Origin: Chrysoperla carnea
Lineage: Eukaryota > Arthropoda > Insecta > Neuroptera > Chrysopidae
NCBI RefSeq assembly: GCF_905475395.1
Contig: NC_058342.1
Span: 62,001 to 126,000 of the forward strand
Reading direction: 5' to 3'
DNA length: 64,000 bases
The translations under genes were made by a program, and so were the position numbers. Numbering within the stretch: position 1 is the stretch's first letter; each line of letters opens with the position of its first letter. This document shows, one piece after another, positions 1 to 10,613 of this stretch. Below the pieces are notes generated by a model that saw only the letters and a program-made list of their open reading frames with translations, was not told the DNA's origin and made no database searches.

Positions 1-298
1 TTTTTTTTTTTACACACCATATATAAATATATGTTATTTATAAATGTAAACCTTTTATATTATTCGTCAACAAATAAATATTATTTTTTGTATAAAATTT
101 TATTGCATTTATAACTCATATCATGGTTACTTTAAAGCGAGAAGTTTTTTTAATATTTCAAATGAATATAAAATAATATAAATTTTATGAAATTTATTTA
201 TTTTTAGAAATAGCAATCGCTTATAATTATAACAAAATTTTAATAATGTTTAATTTTATTTCAATAATTTATATATATATTTTTTAATAAAAATAATA

Positions 299-340
299 TA
301 CTCTTATTTAATAATATATGTTGGTCCTATATATAGGACC
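299..340 (-). promoter_or_regulatory. H3 mRNA 3'-end signal (hairpin plus AAGAGTA box)
   Basis: On the minus strand an 18 nt hairpin GGTCCTATATATAGGACC (323-340; 7 bp stem with TATA loop) lies 51 nt after the stop. AAGAGTA (299-305) follows 17 nt further on. The hairpin fits the SLBP-bound histone signal in role and position but is 2 nt longer than the standard 16 nt form. The box is a candidate histone downstream element for U7 snRNA. Confidence 0.8.
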
Positions 341-391
341 GAAAATATTTCTTATTTGTTTTTTTTTTTTTTAAATTGTCATTTAAAACGC

Positions 392-1439
<1,048 letters not shown>

Positions 1440-1514
1440 GAAAATATAATAATTTACTTAAAATATTTAGTAAATTTATTAAAGAATATTTAATACATCC
1501 GATAAATTTAAACA

Positions 1515-1559
1515 GGCTTTCCTTTTTGGGAAGCCACTAATTTTATTTATATAAGAGTA
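1515..1559 (+). promoter_or_regulatory. H4 mRNA 3'-end signal (hairpin plus AAGAGTA box)
   Basis: A 21 nt hairpin at 1515-1535 has an 8 bp stem (GGCTTTCC with GGGAAGCC, one T-G pair) and a five-T loop. AAGAGTA lies at 1553-1559, 17 nt after the stem. The hairpin is 5 nt longer than the standard histone hairpin. Confidence 0.8.
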
Positions 1560-2201
1560 AATAAATTTGTTAATAAATATAACATATTATATAATTTGTT
1601 TACAACAAATTATTTTGTTTATAACATACATTACCAAATATTTTTTTTTTTTTTTTTTTTTTGTAATATATCTGCAATAATAAATTATAATTTGTATATT
1701 ATCTATTTTATTTTACAATAACTTATTGAATTTTTGAAAAAATTTTATTATAAATTAATATACTATTATATTTTTTATATATACAAGTTAAGAGTAACAA
1801 GTATCGATAGGAGATTATCGAATTTATAACTAATAAAACATTTCGCCTTAATCAAAGAAAATAAATATTTTGCTATACCATTTGTTATACTTTCAATAAA
1901 TAATTTATTATTAAATTTTTATTATTTCATTTATTTTTTAAAATTATTAAAAATATTTTTCTAATAATTATAAGCGTACATAAACAAGTAGTAAATGTAA
2001 AATGAAAATAATAAAGGTAATGTAATGCATTTGCATTACACTGATTTACGATATATATTCCGATATCCTTTATTATATTTAAAATTAATAATATTGATAT
2101 ACTAATAATAGATATATTCAAGCTATTAATATATAAAATTTTATATTAAATATGATATTAATAATTGTTTATTTTATTTTTTTGTATATATAAAAATAAT
2201 T

Positions 2202-2245
2202 TACTCTTATTTAAAAAATTTGATGGCTCTCTTAAAAAGAGAGCC
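2202..2245 (-). promoter_or_regulatory. H2B mRNA 3'-end signal (hairpin plus AAGAGTA box)
   Basis: On the minus strand a 21 nt hairpin at 2225-2245 can form up to 9 bp (GGCTCTCTT with AAGAGAGCC) around three T. AAGAGTA lies at 2202-2208, 16 nt after the stem. Confidence 0.8.
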
Positions 2246-2301
2246 GTTTTTATATGTTGATGTATTTTTATGTTATCAATTAAATAATATTTTCGATTTA
2301 T

Positions 2302-2673
2302 TTATTTTGAACTTGTATATTTTGTAACAGCTTTAGTACCTTCACTAACAGCGTGCTTTGCCAATTCACCGGGTAATAATAATCGAACTGCGGTTTGAAT
2401 TTCCCGACTTGTGATTGTTGAACGTTTATTATAATGTGCTAAACGTGATGCTTCAGCAGCAATACGTTCAAAAATATCATTAACAAAACTGTTCATGATA
2501 CTCATAGCTTTACTAGAGATACCAGTATCAGGATGCACTTGTTTTAATACTTTGTAAATGTAAATTGCATATGATTCCTTGCGCTTCCTCTTCTTTTTCT
2601 TATCACTCTTTGATATATTTTTTTGAGCTTTGCCAGCTTTTTTTGCTGCTTTTCCACTTGTTTTTGGTGGCAT
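2302..2673 (-). CDS. H2B: Histone H2B (unit 1)
   Basis: Core histone H2B, 123 codons from [15 protein letters not shown] to TKYTSSK, the same length as Drosophila H2B and nearly identical to it. The basic N-tail ends in [11 protein letters not shown], followed by the histone fold and the C-terminal helix with the ubiquitinated-lysine context (VTKYTSSK). The ATG at 2671-2673 is chosen; four in-frame codons upstream (TTG TTT GTA ACA) are leader. Divergent from H2A across a 312 bp promoter with two CCAAT boxes, and tail-to-tail with H4. Confidence 0.98.
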   Translation of the reverse strand: MPPKTSGKAAKKAGKAQKNISKSDKKKKRKRKESYAIYIYKVLKQVHPDTGISSKAMSIMNSFVNDIFERIAAEASRLAHYNKRSTITSREIQTAVRLLLPGELAKHAVSEGTKAVTKYTSSK

Positions 2674-2985
2674 TGTTACAAACAATTAATATACACAGAT
2701 AGTTACAGAACACCAGTCAGTATATGTATGAGCGTGTCGTGTATACAACTAGCGTATTATATACGCGAAGATGGATATAACAATAAAAATGAATACTACT
2801 CTCTGATTGGCTGAAAATAATACTATAAGGTGATTGGTTTATTTTTAAAGTTTTATATTTTATAAATATTATAAATTAAAATACCCAAATAACATTTTAA
2901 ACATTTATGTTACAATCCCCGTAACGTACACATCTGTGTGATTATATTTACAAAAAAAAATATTAATTAAATAAATTTATTCGCT
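2674..2985. promoter_or_regulatory. Divergent H2B/H2A promoter (unit 1)
   Basis: Two CCAAT boxes read on the minus strand (ATTGG at 2806-2810 and 2833-2837). A TATA-like run for H2B sits inside a GCGTATTATATACGC inverted repeat (2752-2766). For H2A, TATAAATA at 2861-2868 is the best TATA candidate, about 120 bp before the ATG. Confidence 0.65.
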
Positions 2986-3360
2986 ATGTCTGGACGAGGT
3001 AAAGGTGGTAAAGTAAAGGGAAAGGCAAAGTCAAGATCAAGCCGAGCAGGATTACAATTTCCTGTTGGAAGAATTCACAGATTATTACGAAAAGGAAATT
3101 ATGCTGAACGAGTAGGTGCTGGTGCCCCAGTATATTTGGCTGCTGTTATGGAATATTTGGCTGCAGAAGTTCTCGAGTTAGCTGGTAATGCTGCCCGTGA
3201 TAACAAAAAAACACGTATCATTCCACGTCATTTACAATTGGCAATTCGTAATGATGAAGAATTAAATAAATTATTATCTGGTGTAACAATTGCTCAAGGT
3301 GGTGTATTACCAAACATTCAAGCAGTGTTATTACCAAAGAAAACTGAAAAGAAAGCATAA
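2986..3360 (+). CDS. H2A: Histone H2A (unit 1)
   Basis: Core histone H2A, 124 codons, starting [20 protein letters not shown] and ending KKTEKKA. It has the acidic-patch segment (NDEELNKLL) and the [12 protein letters not shown] fold start. There is no SQ(E/D) C-terminal motif, so this is canonical H2A, not H2A.X or H2Av. The protein is identical in all seven units. Confidence 0.98.
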   Translation: MSGRGKGGKVKGKAKSRSSRAGLQFPVGRIHRLLRKGNYAERVGAGAPVYLAAVMEYLAAEVLELAGNAARDNKKTRIIPRHLQLAIRNDEELNKLLSGVTIAQGGVLPNIQAVLLPKKTEKKA

Positions 3361-3407
3361 ATTAAAAACATTGCATTAATTTTTATAATAATAATACATC
3401 GATCATA

Positions 3408-3450
3408 GGCCTTTTAATAAAAGGCCACAAATTTATTTAAAATAAGAGTA
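3408..3450 (+). promoter_or_regulatory. H2A mRNA 3'-end signal (hairpin plus AAGAGTA box)
   Basis: A 19 nt hairpin GGCCTTTTAATAAAAGGCC at 3408-3426 has an 8 bp stem and 3 nt loop. AAGAGTA lies at 3444-3450, 17 nt after the stem. Unit 2 differs only in one loop base. Confidence 0.8.
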
Positions 3451-3574
3451 AAAATTATTTTTATAAATAATATATTATAATATTTTTTTAAAGAATCAAT
3501 TTAAATAATTATAAATTAATGATTCTTTTTTTTTTTTTTTTTTTTTTATATGTTATTATGGAAATAATTCATCA

Positions 3575-3702
3575 TATTATGATGACATTTAGGTAACATA
3601 TTATAAGAATATTCATAAAATATTATCAAAATAATATTGTATTATGATGATATTTAGACAAAATATTATAAGAATATACACAAAATATTATCAAAATAAT
3701 AT
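3575..3702 (+). repeat. Two-copy 63 bp direct repeat in the H2A-H1 spacer
   Basis: Copies at 3575-3637 and 3640-3702 share TATTATGATGA, ATATTATAAGAATAT and a long ATTATCAAAATAATAT end with few mismatches. It directly abuts the H2B relic and is found at the same place in all seven units. Confidence 0.75.
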
Positions 3703-3779
3703 CATTAGATAACAAAACTGTTCATGATACTCATACCTTTACTAGAGATAAAAGTATCAGGATGCACTTGTATTAATAC
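3699..3779 (-). pseudogene. H2B gene relic (unit 1)
   Basis: A 69 bp stretch (3711-3779) matches the middle of the H2B coding region (2482-2550) in the same orientation with about four mismatches. A further 9 bp matches upstream, after a 4 bp insertion. It covers the segment coding around [18 protein letters not shown]. It is far too short to be a gene and is present in all seven units, so it predates their amplification. Confidence 0.85.
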
Positions 3780-5246
3780 ATATTATCACAACATCACAAA
3801 ATATTTTTTAAAAGGAAAAATTTTTTTAAAATTATTATAAAATTTGATTGAATTAAATTTCAATTTATTTTTTTAATAATTAAAGAAAAAAAAGAAAAAA
3901 AAAGCATATAAACTTTCTATTGAAAATGTTATTTTAAACTAGATGGCCAAGTGAACTTCGTTACACAAACAATATATGACGTATTCGTTATTTAAATAAT
4001 CAGTATCCTTTGATATTATATCAATACGTTACTCTCTTCTTTTGATACATATTAATAAAATTTCAATTTATAAGATTTTATGTCAATTATATAAATAATA
4101 TTATAAATTTTCTAAATACATAAGTTAATTAACAAAAAATTTGAATAACAAGATAAATTTATATATGATGTTTTAATACTCGATACTATAATATATCGCA
4201 TCCGTTACCAATTATTCGGTATCCTTTGATTTATACACAGAATGAACTAAAAATATATATCAAATTTATTTTATTTATTTATATATTTAATATTATTATT
4301 ATTATTTTATATTACAAAGTTTCTTAACGAAGCTTACAATGATTTCTCATATCGTACTTAACAAAATTATTTAGATCATATAAAATTTAAATTGTTAAAA
4401 AATTTGTATATTTATTATTATTATTTATTTTTATTAAAATTACATAACATAAAATTAATAATATTTTAATAATTATATAAATTAATTCTTATTTAAAATA
4501 ATCTTATATTAATCTCAACAAATACTCTAATAATATATTTTGTCATAAATTTTTTTATATTTAAAATAAATATTATAATATATAAATACTTATATCAGTA
4601 TAAAATTTCTTTATATAATTATGAAAAAATTAATTTAATAGTTAATTATTGATATTAATGCATAAATAAAAGTATTTTCTAATGAAATATATTTTGTCAA
4701 TGTTCGATTAACACATTTCATAATAATACGTTTTCATTATTGACAAAAAAAGTTTTTCTAAAAATGAAATCTTATACTATAATATATATATTTATATATT
4801 AAATTTTTTAATTATTTATATACTAATAATTTATAATAAATCGATATTAAATAAAAAATAAAAATATATACTTTTTAAGTTTACCTTAAAAATATTATTG
4901 TTTTGTATGATTGAAATAATTAATATTAAACTATGTTTATTAATAATTGTTAATAAAAAAATTAAATATATTTTAATTTATAAAATAAATATTATTATTA
5001 AATTTATAATTTATTATTTTATATATTATAGAAATTGAAAAAATAAATCATGTTTACTACGACAGTAAATTAGAAATACTATTTAATTTTTATGTGTTTT
5101 CTACATGGTACTTTGACTTACATAGGGACTTATATTATTGTGAATAATGATATAATTGAAAACCTTTATTTTTTATTTGATAGAATTATTATATTTTATC
5201 ATTTAAATATTTATAATAAATACATTATTTTTATAAAGTAAAAAAT

Positions 5247-5957
5247 ATGGCCGAAGAAAATTCTACAGCTGTTGCAGCAACTGCGGTTACTGCTGCTTCT
5301 ACAACACCAACAAAAAAAGCAACAGCTTCTGGTGCTAAACGTACAAAACAACATTCAAAACCAACACATCCACGTACATCAGAAATGGTTGTTAACGCAA
5401 TTAAAAATTTAAAAGAACGTGGTGGTTCATCATTACAAGCAATTAAAAAATATTTAGCTGCAAATTATAAAGTGGATTCTGATAAAATTTCACCATTTAT
5501 TAAAAAATATTTAAAAGCTGCTGTAACTGAGGGAGCCTTGGTACAAACTAAAGGTAAAGGTGCATCTGGTTCATTCAAATTGGCTGCTTCCGCTTCATCT
5601 AATTCTTCAGCTAAATCAAGAGTTTCCAAAAAAGAAAGTGGAGCAAAAGGTTCAGCAAAGAGTGCTAAAAGTAAACGGGCACCAAAAGAAAAGAAAGCCA
5701 CAACTACATCATTGGCAGCCAAAAAGCCTAAAGCAAAAAAAGCGACTCCATCATCATCAACTGCTGCTAAAAAAGTTACTGCAAAATCATCAGCGGCATC
5801 AAAAAAAGCACCAGTTAAAGCAAAACCAGCAAAAAGTACAAAATCCGCTGCCAAAAGTAGCCCTGCTCGTAAACCGAAAGCACCAAAAGCTAAGAAAGCT
5901 TCTGTTGCCAAATCATCTCCTACAAAAATTAAAAAAGCAGCACCAAAAAAGAAATGA
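5247..5957 (+). CDS. H1: Linker histone H1 (unit 1)
   Basis: Linker histone, 236 residues. Three parts are visible: a Thr/Ala-rich N tail (1-42), a winged-helix H15 globular domain (about 43-118, with the conserved [15 protein letters not shown] and [11 protein letters not shown] segments), and a Lys/Ala/Ser/Pro-rich C tail with SP(A/T)(R/K)-type sites such as SSPARKPK and SSPTKIKK. It binds linker DNA at the nucleosome dyad. H1 is the only histone gene here with its own long upstream spacer and no convincing TATA box. Residue 125 is Arg in this copy only. Confidence 0.97.
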   Translation: MAEENSTAVAATAVTAASTTPTKKATASGAKRTKQHSKPTHPRTSEMVVNAIKNLKERGGSSLQAIKKYLAANYKVDSDKISPFIKKYLKAAVTEGALVQTKGKGASGSFKLAASASSNSSAKSRVSKKESGAKGSAKSAKSKRAPKEKKATTTSLAAKKPKAKKATPSSSTAAKKVTAKSSAASKKAPVKAKPAKSTKSAAKSSPARKPKAPKAKKASVAKSSPTKIKKAAPKKK

Positions 5958-6020
5958 TCTGTTACTTTAATAATATATTGAAATATTTCATTATTTTTGC
6001 TAAAAAATGAAAATAACATA

Positions 6021-6060
6021 GGCCTTAATACAGGCCACAAATTAATATTTGATAAGAGTA
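6021..6060 (+). promoter_or_regulatory. H1 mRNA 3'-end signal (hairpin plus AAGAGTA box)
   Basis: GGCCTTAATACAGGCC at 6021-6036 is 16 nt, the usual length, but the sixth stem pair is a T/C mismatch. AAGAGTA lies at 6054-6060, 17 nt after the stem. Confidence 0.78.
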
Positions 6061-6102
6061 AATTATTTTTTGTATAAATATTTTATAAAATAATAGTTTA
6101 GA

Positions 6103-6163
6103 AACATTTGCCACAGTCAGTACCACGGATGGGTGGCCACTTGAGAATACTGTGTGCGGTTGC
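6103..6163 (+). pseudogene. 5S rRNA 3'-half relic (unit 1)
   Basis: About 61 bp matching the 3' half of the 5S gene (nt 58 to the end) with roughly 80% identity: CACAGTCAGTAC, GGATGGGTG and ACTGTGTGCGGTTGC are kept. It is followed by a T-run. It lacks box A and the 5' half. It sits about 137 bp before the true 5S gene in every unit. Confidence 0.8.
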
Positions 6164-6300
6164 ATTTTTATTTAAAATATATGGTATAATAAATAAGTAT
6201 ATATTTAAATTGATTACTTCATTGAAAATTTTAATAATATACTTTAATATTAATGATATTTATGAAAAATATATATTTGTAAAAATTTTCATTTATTACT

Positions 6301-6340
6301 GGCAACAGCCATACCACGTTGAAAACACCGGTTCTCGTCC
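6301..6340 (+). pseudogene. 5S rRNA 5' fragment (unit 1), cut by element A
   Basis: Nt 1-40 of 5S (starts GGCAACAGCCATACCACG). It ends at the insertion site in GGTTCTCGTCC. It lacks the internal control region, so it cannot be a working 5S gene. Confidence 0.9.
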
Positions 6341-6464
6341 ATTATCTGTACAGCGTTCATACCGTACAGTACAGTGAATTGTTGAAGCAAATTATTGTAT
6401 AATTACATTCAAAGCGAAAACAATTTCATACACACACCTACAGAACAAGTTAAATCAAATATAA

Positions 6465-7910
6465 AAAAGTATAAAAACAAACTATAAAATAAGTGACGGG
6501 CGTAGCCAAACAAAAAAAAGGGGGCGACCTAGTCGCTCCCCTGCTATCACTAAAATTTTAAAAGTGCAACCCGATGACGTCGGAATACAACAAAGCACCG
6601 AAGAAGAAGCCAACAAAATAGAAAAAATAGTTAGTGAAAATAGCGAGAACACAAGTGCAGTGCCTCCAAGAATGGAAAACCAAAACAAAAACAATATACA
6701 AAACATTTTCAAAAAACAAACAGAAGTGCAAGTGCAAGTGCCCACAAAAAACAGATTTAATCCCCTAACCACTGAAGAAGGTCAAACAGAGGAAGATGTG
6801 GAACAAGAAGGCACAGACCCAAAAGAAATTAATGAAAATGACAAAAACACAGAAAGGACACAAGGAGGTAAGAATAAACCACCTCCAATTGTTATACACA
6901 GCACTCCAAATAACCATAAGGAGTTCATGGAGCAAATAAAGGAACATGTGAAAAAGGGATTCCATGTGAAATACACGTTCAAAAAAACGAATCTATTCAT
7001 CCATGACTCAAATGAATATAAAAACTACGTCAAAATTCTAGACAACGAAAACATGGAGTTCCATACATACACGGAAAGGACAGAAAAACACCACGCCTTC
7101 GTATTGGTCGGGCTACCAAGAGGAATCGACGAAGAGGAAATTAAGCAAGACATAGAGAAATGCCTCAAAACAAACATTATTAAAGTATATCCAATGAGAT
7201 CCTCCTACAGATCTCTATATCTTGTGATCACCGGACAAAGCACGTCCCTAAAACAACTAACCCAAGAAGTTAAATATGTGTACAACGTAAAAATTACCTG
7301 GGAAAGGCACAGGAACGCCAAACTAATTATCCAGTGTCACAGATGTCAGGCCTGGTCACATGCCACTACGAACTGTAGAATGAACCCAAAGTGCCTAAAA
7401 TGCGCAGGACCTCACTGGAGCCGTGACTGTACAATAAAAGAAAACACGGAAGAAAATAAAAAACTTTTAAAATGTGCAAACTGTGAAAATAACCACCCGG
7501 CAAACTCTACAGAATGCCGAATTTATATCAACAAAATCGAGCAGATAGAAAGGAGAAGAAAAACAAACACGGTCCCTGTAAGAAATCAACAAAAATTCGT
7601 GACAGCACCACTACCTCCAACAAATCCCTGGGCAATGAGAAACCCATTCACTCAAAATGATAGACCCACCCAAGTGTACGCTCATGTACACAGCCAAGCA
7701 CCAACACAAACAACATCCATATCTACTACTACTAACATAAACAATTTGGTAAGTGAGTTTGACACATTAAACAAATTAATAGATGTAGAAAGAATGCTAA
7801 AATATGTAAAAGACCTAAACCATGACCTTATGAAATGCAAAAACGAATTAGAGAAATTCATGGTTTTCAACAACTTTTGCACAAAAAATTTTAGCCAATG
7901 TCCGCCGTAA
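6465..7910 (+). CDS. Family A ORF1, Gag-like nucleic-acid-binding protein (copy 1)
   Basis: The frame is open from just after a stop at 6462-6464, with no AUG until 6672. Residues before that AUG are conserved in family B (YKIS, then KKRGRPSRSPA, an AT-hook-like motif), so translation very probably starts at a non-AUG codon. After a polar Gln/Asn/Lys-rich stretch comes a PRE_C2HC-type domain (around HAFVLVGLPRGIDEEEIKQ). Three zinc knuckles follow: CX2CX4HX4C, CX2CX3HX4C and CX2CX3HX6C. The C terminus is a possible coiled coil. It probably coats element RNA. Its last 13 nt overlap ORF2. Confidence 0.88.
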   Translation, partial: KSIKTNYKISDGRSQTKKRGRPSRSPAITKILKVQPDDVGIQQSTEEEANKIEKIVSENSENTSAVPPRMENQNKNNIQNIFKKQTEVQVQVPTKNRFNPLTTEEGQTEEDVEQEGTDPKEINENDKNTERTQGGKNKPPPIVIHSTPNNHKEFMEQIKEHVKKGFHVKYTFKKTNLFIHDSNEYKNYVKILDNENMEFHTYTERTEKHHAFVLVGLPRGIDEEEIKQDIEKCLKTNIIKVYPMRSSYRSLYLVITGQSTSLKQLTQEVKYVYNVKITWERHRNAKLIIQCHRCQAWSHATTNCRMNPKCLKCAGPHWSRDCTIKENTEENKKLLKCANCENNHPANSTECRIYINKIEQIERRRKTNTVPVRNQQKFVTAPLPPTNPWAMRNPFTQNDRPTQVYAHVHSQAPTQTTSISTTTNINNLVSEFDTLNKLIDVERMLKYVKDLNHDLMKCKNELEKFMVFNNFCTKNFSQCPP

Positions 7911-10564
7911 AATGTGCGACATGGAATGCTAATGGGCTACGCCAAAACCTTGGTGAACTTAGATCGTTCATCAGAGAACAAAAGGTGGACATTATGATGA
8001 TAAATGAAACCAAATTATCAGGAGAACATAAAATAAAAATTAGAAATTTTAATATAATTAGGAAAGATAGAACAACACAAGGCGGAGGTGTAGCAATAAT
8101 AATAAAAAATAGCATTCCGTTTCGCACATTTGAAATCAATGGTTCCGTATCCATAGAATGCGTCGGAATCGAACTATTAAATAATATAAAAATTATTGCA
8201 GTGTATAACACTCCCGCTAACAAGTTCCCCATGGAGGATCTAGCAAAATTGTTCAGGATGGGTAACAAAATATTAGTAATAGGTGATCTTAATGCTCGCC
8301 ATACGGCATGGAAGAATCATGTATCAAACACAAACGGACGAACATTACATAAATTCACTAACGACAACAACATCGTCATCCAACACACAGACAACCCCAC
8401 ACATTTTCCAACTAACGGAATGACACCCACCTTCATTGATCTTGTGATTAATAAAAATGTTAACAACATCACGCACCCAACCTCAATACCAGAGTTATCA
8501 TCAGACCACAACCCGGTAATATTTAATATTACAAACTTAAATAAAGACAACACCAAACACATTGTCACTTCCTATAAATCAACCGATTGGGCAGAGTTTA
8601 GAAAAAAATTAAATTCAACAATAAAAATCAATAATAAAATAAACAATGCCCAAGAAGTTGATCAGGAAATAGATAACTTCACAAAAGGGGTGCAACAAGT
8701 CCAAAAAGCTCACAGCCGACGGGTCGTGATAGTTGATAACAGGTATCTCCCTGATGACAACACAAAAAACTTAATCAAATATAAAAATGCGATGAGGAAA
8801 CTGTACCAAAAAAGATTTATACCAGGCCTCAAAGCAGATATAAACAAAATCACGAAAATGATCAGGAGGAACATTAAAAACAAGATCAATGAACAGTGGG
8901 AAAAAACACTAACGGACTTACGACCCGGTGACAGAACAATGTGGCGAATAACGAAGACGTTTAAAAAACCGAGACAACAAATCCCCACAATCACCACGAA
9001 CGATAATAATTACATGACGGACAAAGACAAAGCTGACATAATAAGTGAAACTTTAGAGGAGATCCAGACTAACGAACAGACTACTCCACTAGAAGAGGAC
9101 ATAAAACGAAGAATACATGAATTCTTTCATACCACACAAACACCACAAAACAACACCAAAATAAAGCTCACAACCCCCCAAGAAATTAAAAACATAATTA
9201 AAACCCTCCCAAATAACAAAGCCCCAGGACAAGACGGGATAGACACCAAAATAATCAAAAACTTTACCACCAAAGCTATAGTACAACTTCAGTACATAAT
9301 AAATGCAATCCTGAGGATAGGATACTTCCCTGAGTCCTGGAGAACGGCAATAGTGATCCCAGTACCGAAACCTAACAAGGATCATAGTAATCCCAAAAAT
9401 TACAGACCAATAAGCCTCCTGAGCACGCTGTCCAAGATAGCGGAAAAAGTCATTTTGGAAAGAATAAACAAGATAAGTCAGTCCAAAAATATAATAATAC
9501 ACGAACAATTCGGATTCAGAAGAGGTCATGGCACTTGCATGCAAGTTGCCAGAATAGCAAGTGACATAATACAAAATTTTAACAAAAGTAACGTCACGGC
9601 CATGGCCCTTCTGGATATTGAGAAAGCCTTTGACACGGTATATATTGATGGACTGATTTACAAACTAATAAATTATGACTTCCCAAGATGGCTAATAGCA
9701 CTACTGGACAGTTACCTCAGAGGAAGGGGATTCTATGTAAAAATAAACAACAGCACATCGGAACTCCGACACCCAAAAGCAGGTGTGCCACAAGGATCGG
9801 TACTTGGGCCCATATTGTTCACCTACTTTATTAATGATATCCCAAAATTTGCCAAAACAAAAACTGCGATATACGCGGATGACACTGCCGTGTACGCCCA
9901 CTCCTTTAATGCTCAGGTGGCAACAAAACAACTACAAATACACCTGGATATGATACTGAAGTTTGCCAGGGACTGGAAAATCAAAATAAATAACAACAAA
10001 ACTGAACATATAATTTTTAGCAAAAAATTTACAAATATCAAAATCTACGATCCACTTAAGGTAGACGGCGTAGCCATAGTCCCTGCCAAGCACAAAGTAA
10101 AGTACCTAGGTGTGTACCTTGACAAAACATTATCGTTTGTCCCACATATCAACCACCTGATCAGTAAAGGAAATGGGTGTATACGACAACTTTACCCACT
10201 CCTGAACAAATACAGCAAACTCAGCACCAAAAATAAAAAAATGTTATACACTGCAATAATAAGACCAACTATAACCTACGGAGCCCCTGTGTGGAACAGC
10301 GTTTCAGACACGACATATCTAAGACTGCAACGTATACAGAACAAATGCCTCCGACTTACACTAAACAAAGATAGATACGCTAGAATACAAGACATACATA
10401 GAGAGACAGACATACCGACAATCAAAGACTATACCAAACATGTAACGCATTCTTTCTACACTAAGTTGATTAAAAACAGCTACTTAACCAAAAATATGGT
10501 GAAGTCAAACTCACTAACCAAAAAACACAAACAAATATATACAAAATATTTAAATAATGTATAA
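7898..10564 (+). CDS. Family A ORF2, endonuclease/reverse transcriptase (copy 1)
   Basis: 888 residues. An APE-type endonuclease occupies about residues 1-225, with N10/N12 (WNANG), E37 (NETKL), the GDLN motif (129-132) and SDH (202-204); it presumably makes the 5S-specific nick. The reverse transcriptase follows, with NNKAPGQDG from 439, motif A D573 (LLDIEKAFD), PQGSVLGP, and YADD at 659-662. A C-terminal Cys-poor tail ends the protein; there is no RNase H. The length fits the Jockey clade. It starts at an ATG inside the end of ORF1 (13 nt overlap), suggesting reinitiation. All core catalytic residues are present. Confidence 0.93.
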   Translation: MSAVKCATWNANGLRQNLGELRSFIREQKVDIMMINETKLSGEHKIKIRNFNIIRKDRTTQGGGVAIIIKNSIPFRTFEINGSVSIECVGIELLNNIKIIAVYNTPANKFPMEDLAKLFRMGNKILVIGDLNARHTAWKNHVSNTNGRTLHKFTNDNNIVIQHTDNPTHFPTNGMTPTFIDLVINKNVNNITHPTSIPELSSDHNPVIFNITNLNKDNTKHIVTSYKSTDWAEFRKKLNSTIKINNKINNAQEVDQEIDNFTKGVQQVQKAHSRRVVIVDNRYLPDDNTKNLIKYKNAMRKLYQKRFIPGLKADINKITKMIRRNIKNKINEQWEKTLTDLRPGDRTMWRITKTFKKPRQQIPTITTNDNNYMTDKDKADIISETLEEIQTNEQTTPLEEDIKRRIHEFFHTTQTPQNNTKIKLTTPQEIKNIIKTLPNNKAPGQDGIDTKIIKNFTTKAIVQLQYIINAILRIGYFPESWRTAIVIPVPKPNKDHSNPKNYRPISLLSTLSKIAEKVILERINKISQSKNIIIHEQFGFRRGHGTCMQVARIASDIIQNFNKSNVTAMALLDIEKAFDTVYIDGLIYKLINYDFPRWLIALLDSYLRGRGFYVKINNSTSELRHPKAGVPQGSVLGPILFTYFINDIPKFAKTKTAIYADDTAVYAHSFNAQVATKQLQIHLDMILKFARDWKIKINNNKTEHIIFSKKFTNIKIYDPLKVDGVAIVPAKHKVKYLGVYLDKTLSFVPHINHLISKGNGCIRQLYPLLNKYSKLSTKNKKMLYTAIIRPTITYGAPVWNSVSDTTYLRLQRIQNKCLRLTLNKDRYARIQDIHRETDIPTIKDYTKHVTHSFYTKLIKNSYLTKNMVKSNSLTKKHKQIYTKYLNNV

Positions 10565-10613
10565 CAAAATATTTTACAGTAAATAATAAAGATAAAATAC
10601 CCATTCCTTACAA

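Larger units (their letters stand above)
1440..2301. other. H4-H2B convergent spacer (unit 1)
   Basis: AT-rich spacer between the 3' ends of H4 and H2B, holding the two 3'-end signals and a T-run near 1642. A perfect 9 bp inverted repeat (TGTAATGCA / TGCATTACA, 2021-2040) contains the octamer ATTTGCAT. TATCGATA, the Drosophila DRE consensus, lies at 1802-1809. I see no gene here. The element-free layout is repeated in every unit. Confidence 0.6.
3361..5246. other. H2A-H1 spacer (unit 1)
   Basis: About 1.9 kb, extremely AT-rich, with no coding signal. It holds the H2A 3'-end signal, a T-run (about 3525-3547), a 63 bp direct duplication (3575-3637 and 3640-3702), an H2B relic (3699-3779), and then low-complexity AT sequence up to H1. 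The H1 promoter must lie at its right end, but I cannot place a TATA box with confidence. It is nearly identical in all units. Confidence 0.7.

Noticed and set aside
1927-2121. 64-residue minus-strand frame in the H4-H2B spacer, repeated in every unit
   Set aside because: Conserved only because the units are near identical; low-complexity Ile/Leu content and no ATG-context or homology signal.
2623-2814. 63-residue plus-strand frame over the H2B start and promoter
   Set aside because: Antisense to H2B and crosses its promoter; chance frame.
3575-3702. CRISPR-like or satellite array
   Set aside because: Only two copies of a 63 bp AT-rich repeat, no spacers; simple local duplication.
5560-5970. 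136-residue open frame in another frame of H1
   Set aside because: Composed of HQKK-type low-complexity shadow of the H1 tail.
5465-6040. 191-residue open frame antisense to H1 (233 residues in unit 7)
   Set aside because: It is the mirror of the Lys/Ala-rich H1 coding region and is rich in Ala/Phe for that reason; no independent coding evidence.
6108-6377. 89- to 129-residue frames starting MPQSVPRMGG in each unit
   Set aside because: They begin in the 5S relic and run through spacer and 5S sequence; ends differ according to what is inserted. Not a gene.
9089-9574. 161-residue and other minus-strand frames within the retrotransposon ORFs
   Set aside because: Shadows of ORF1/ORF2, no domain features.
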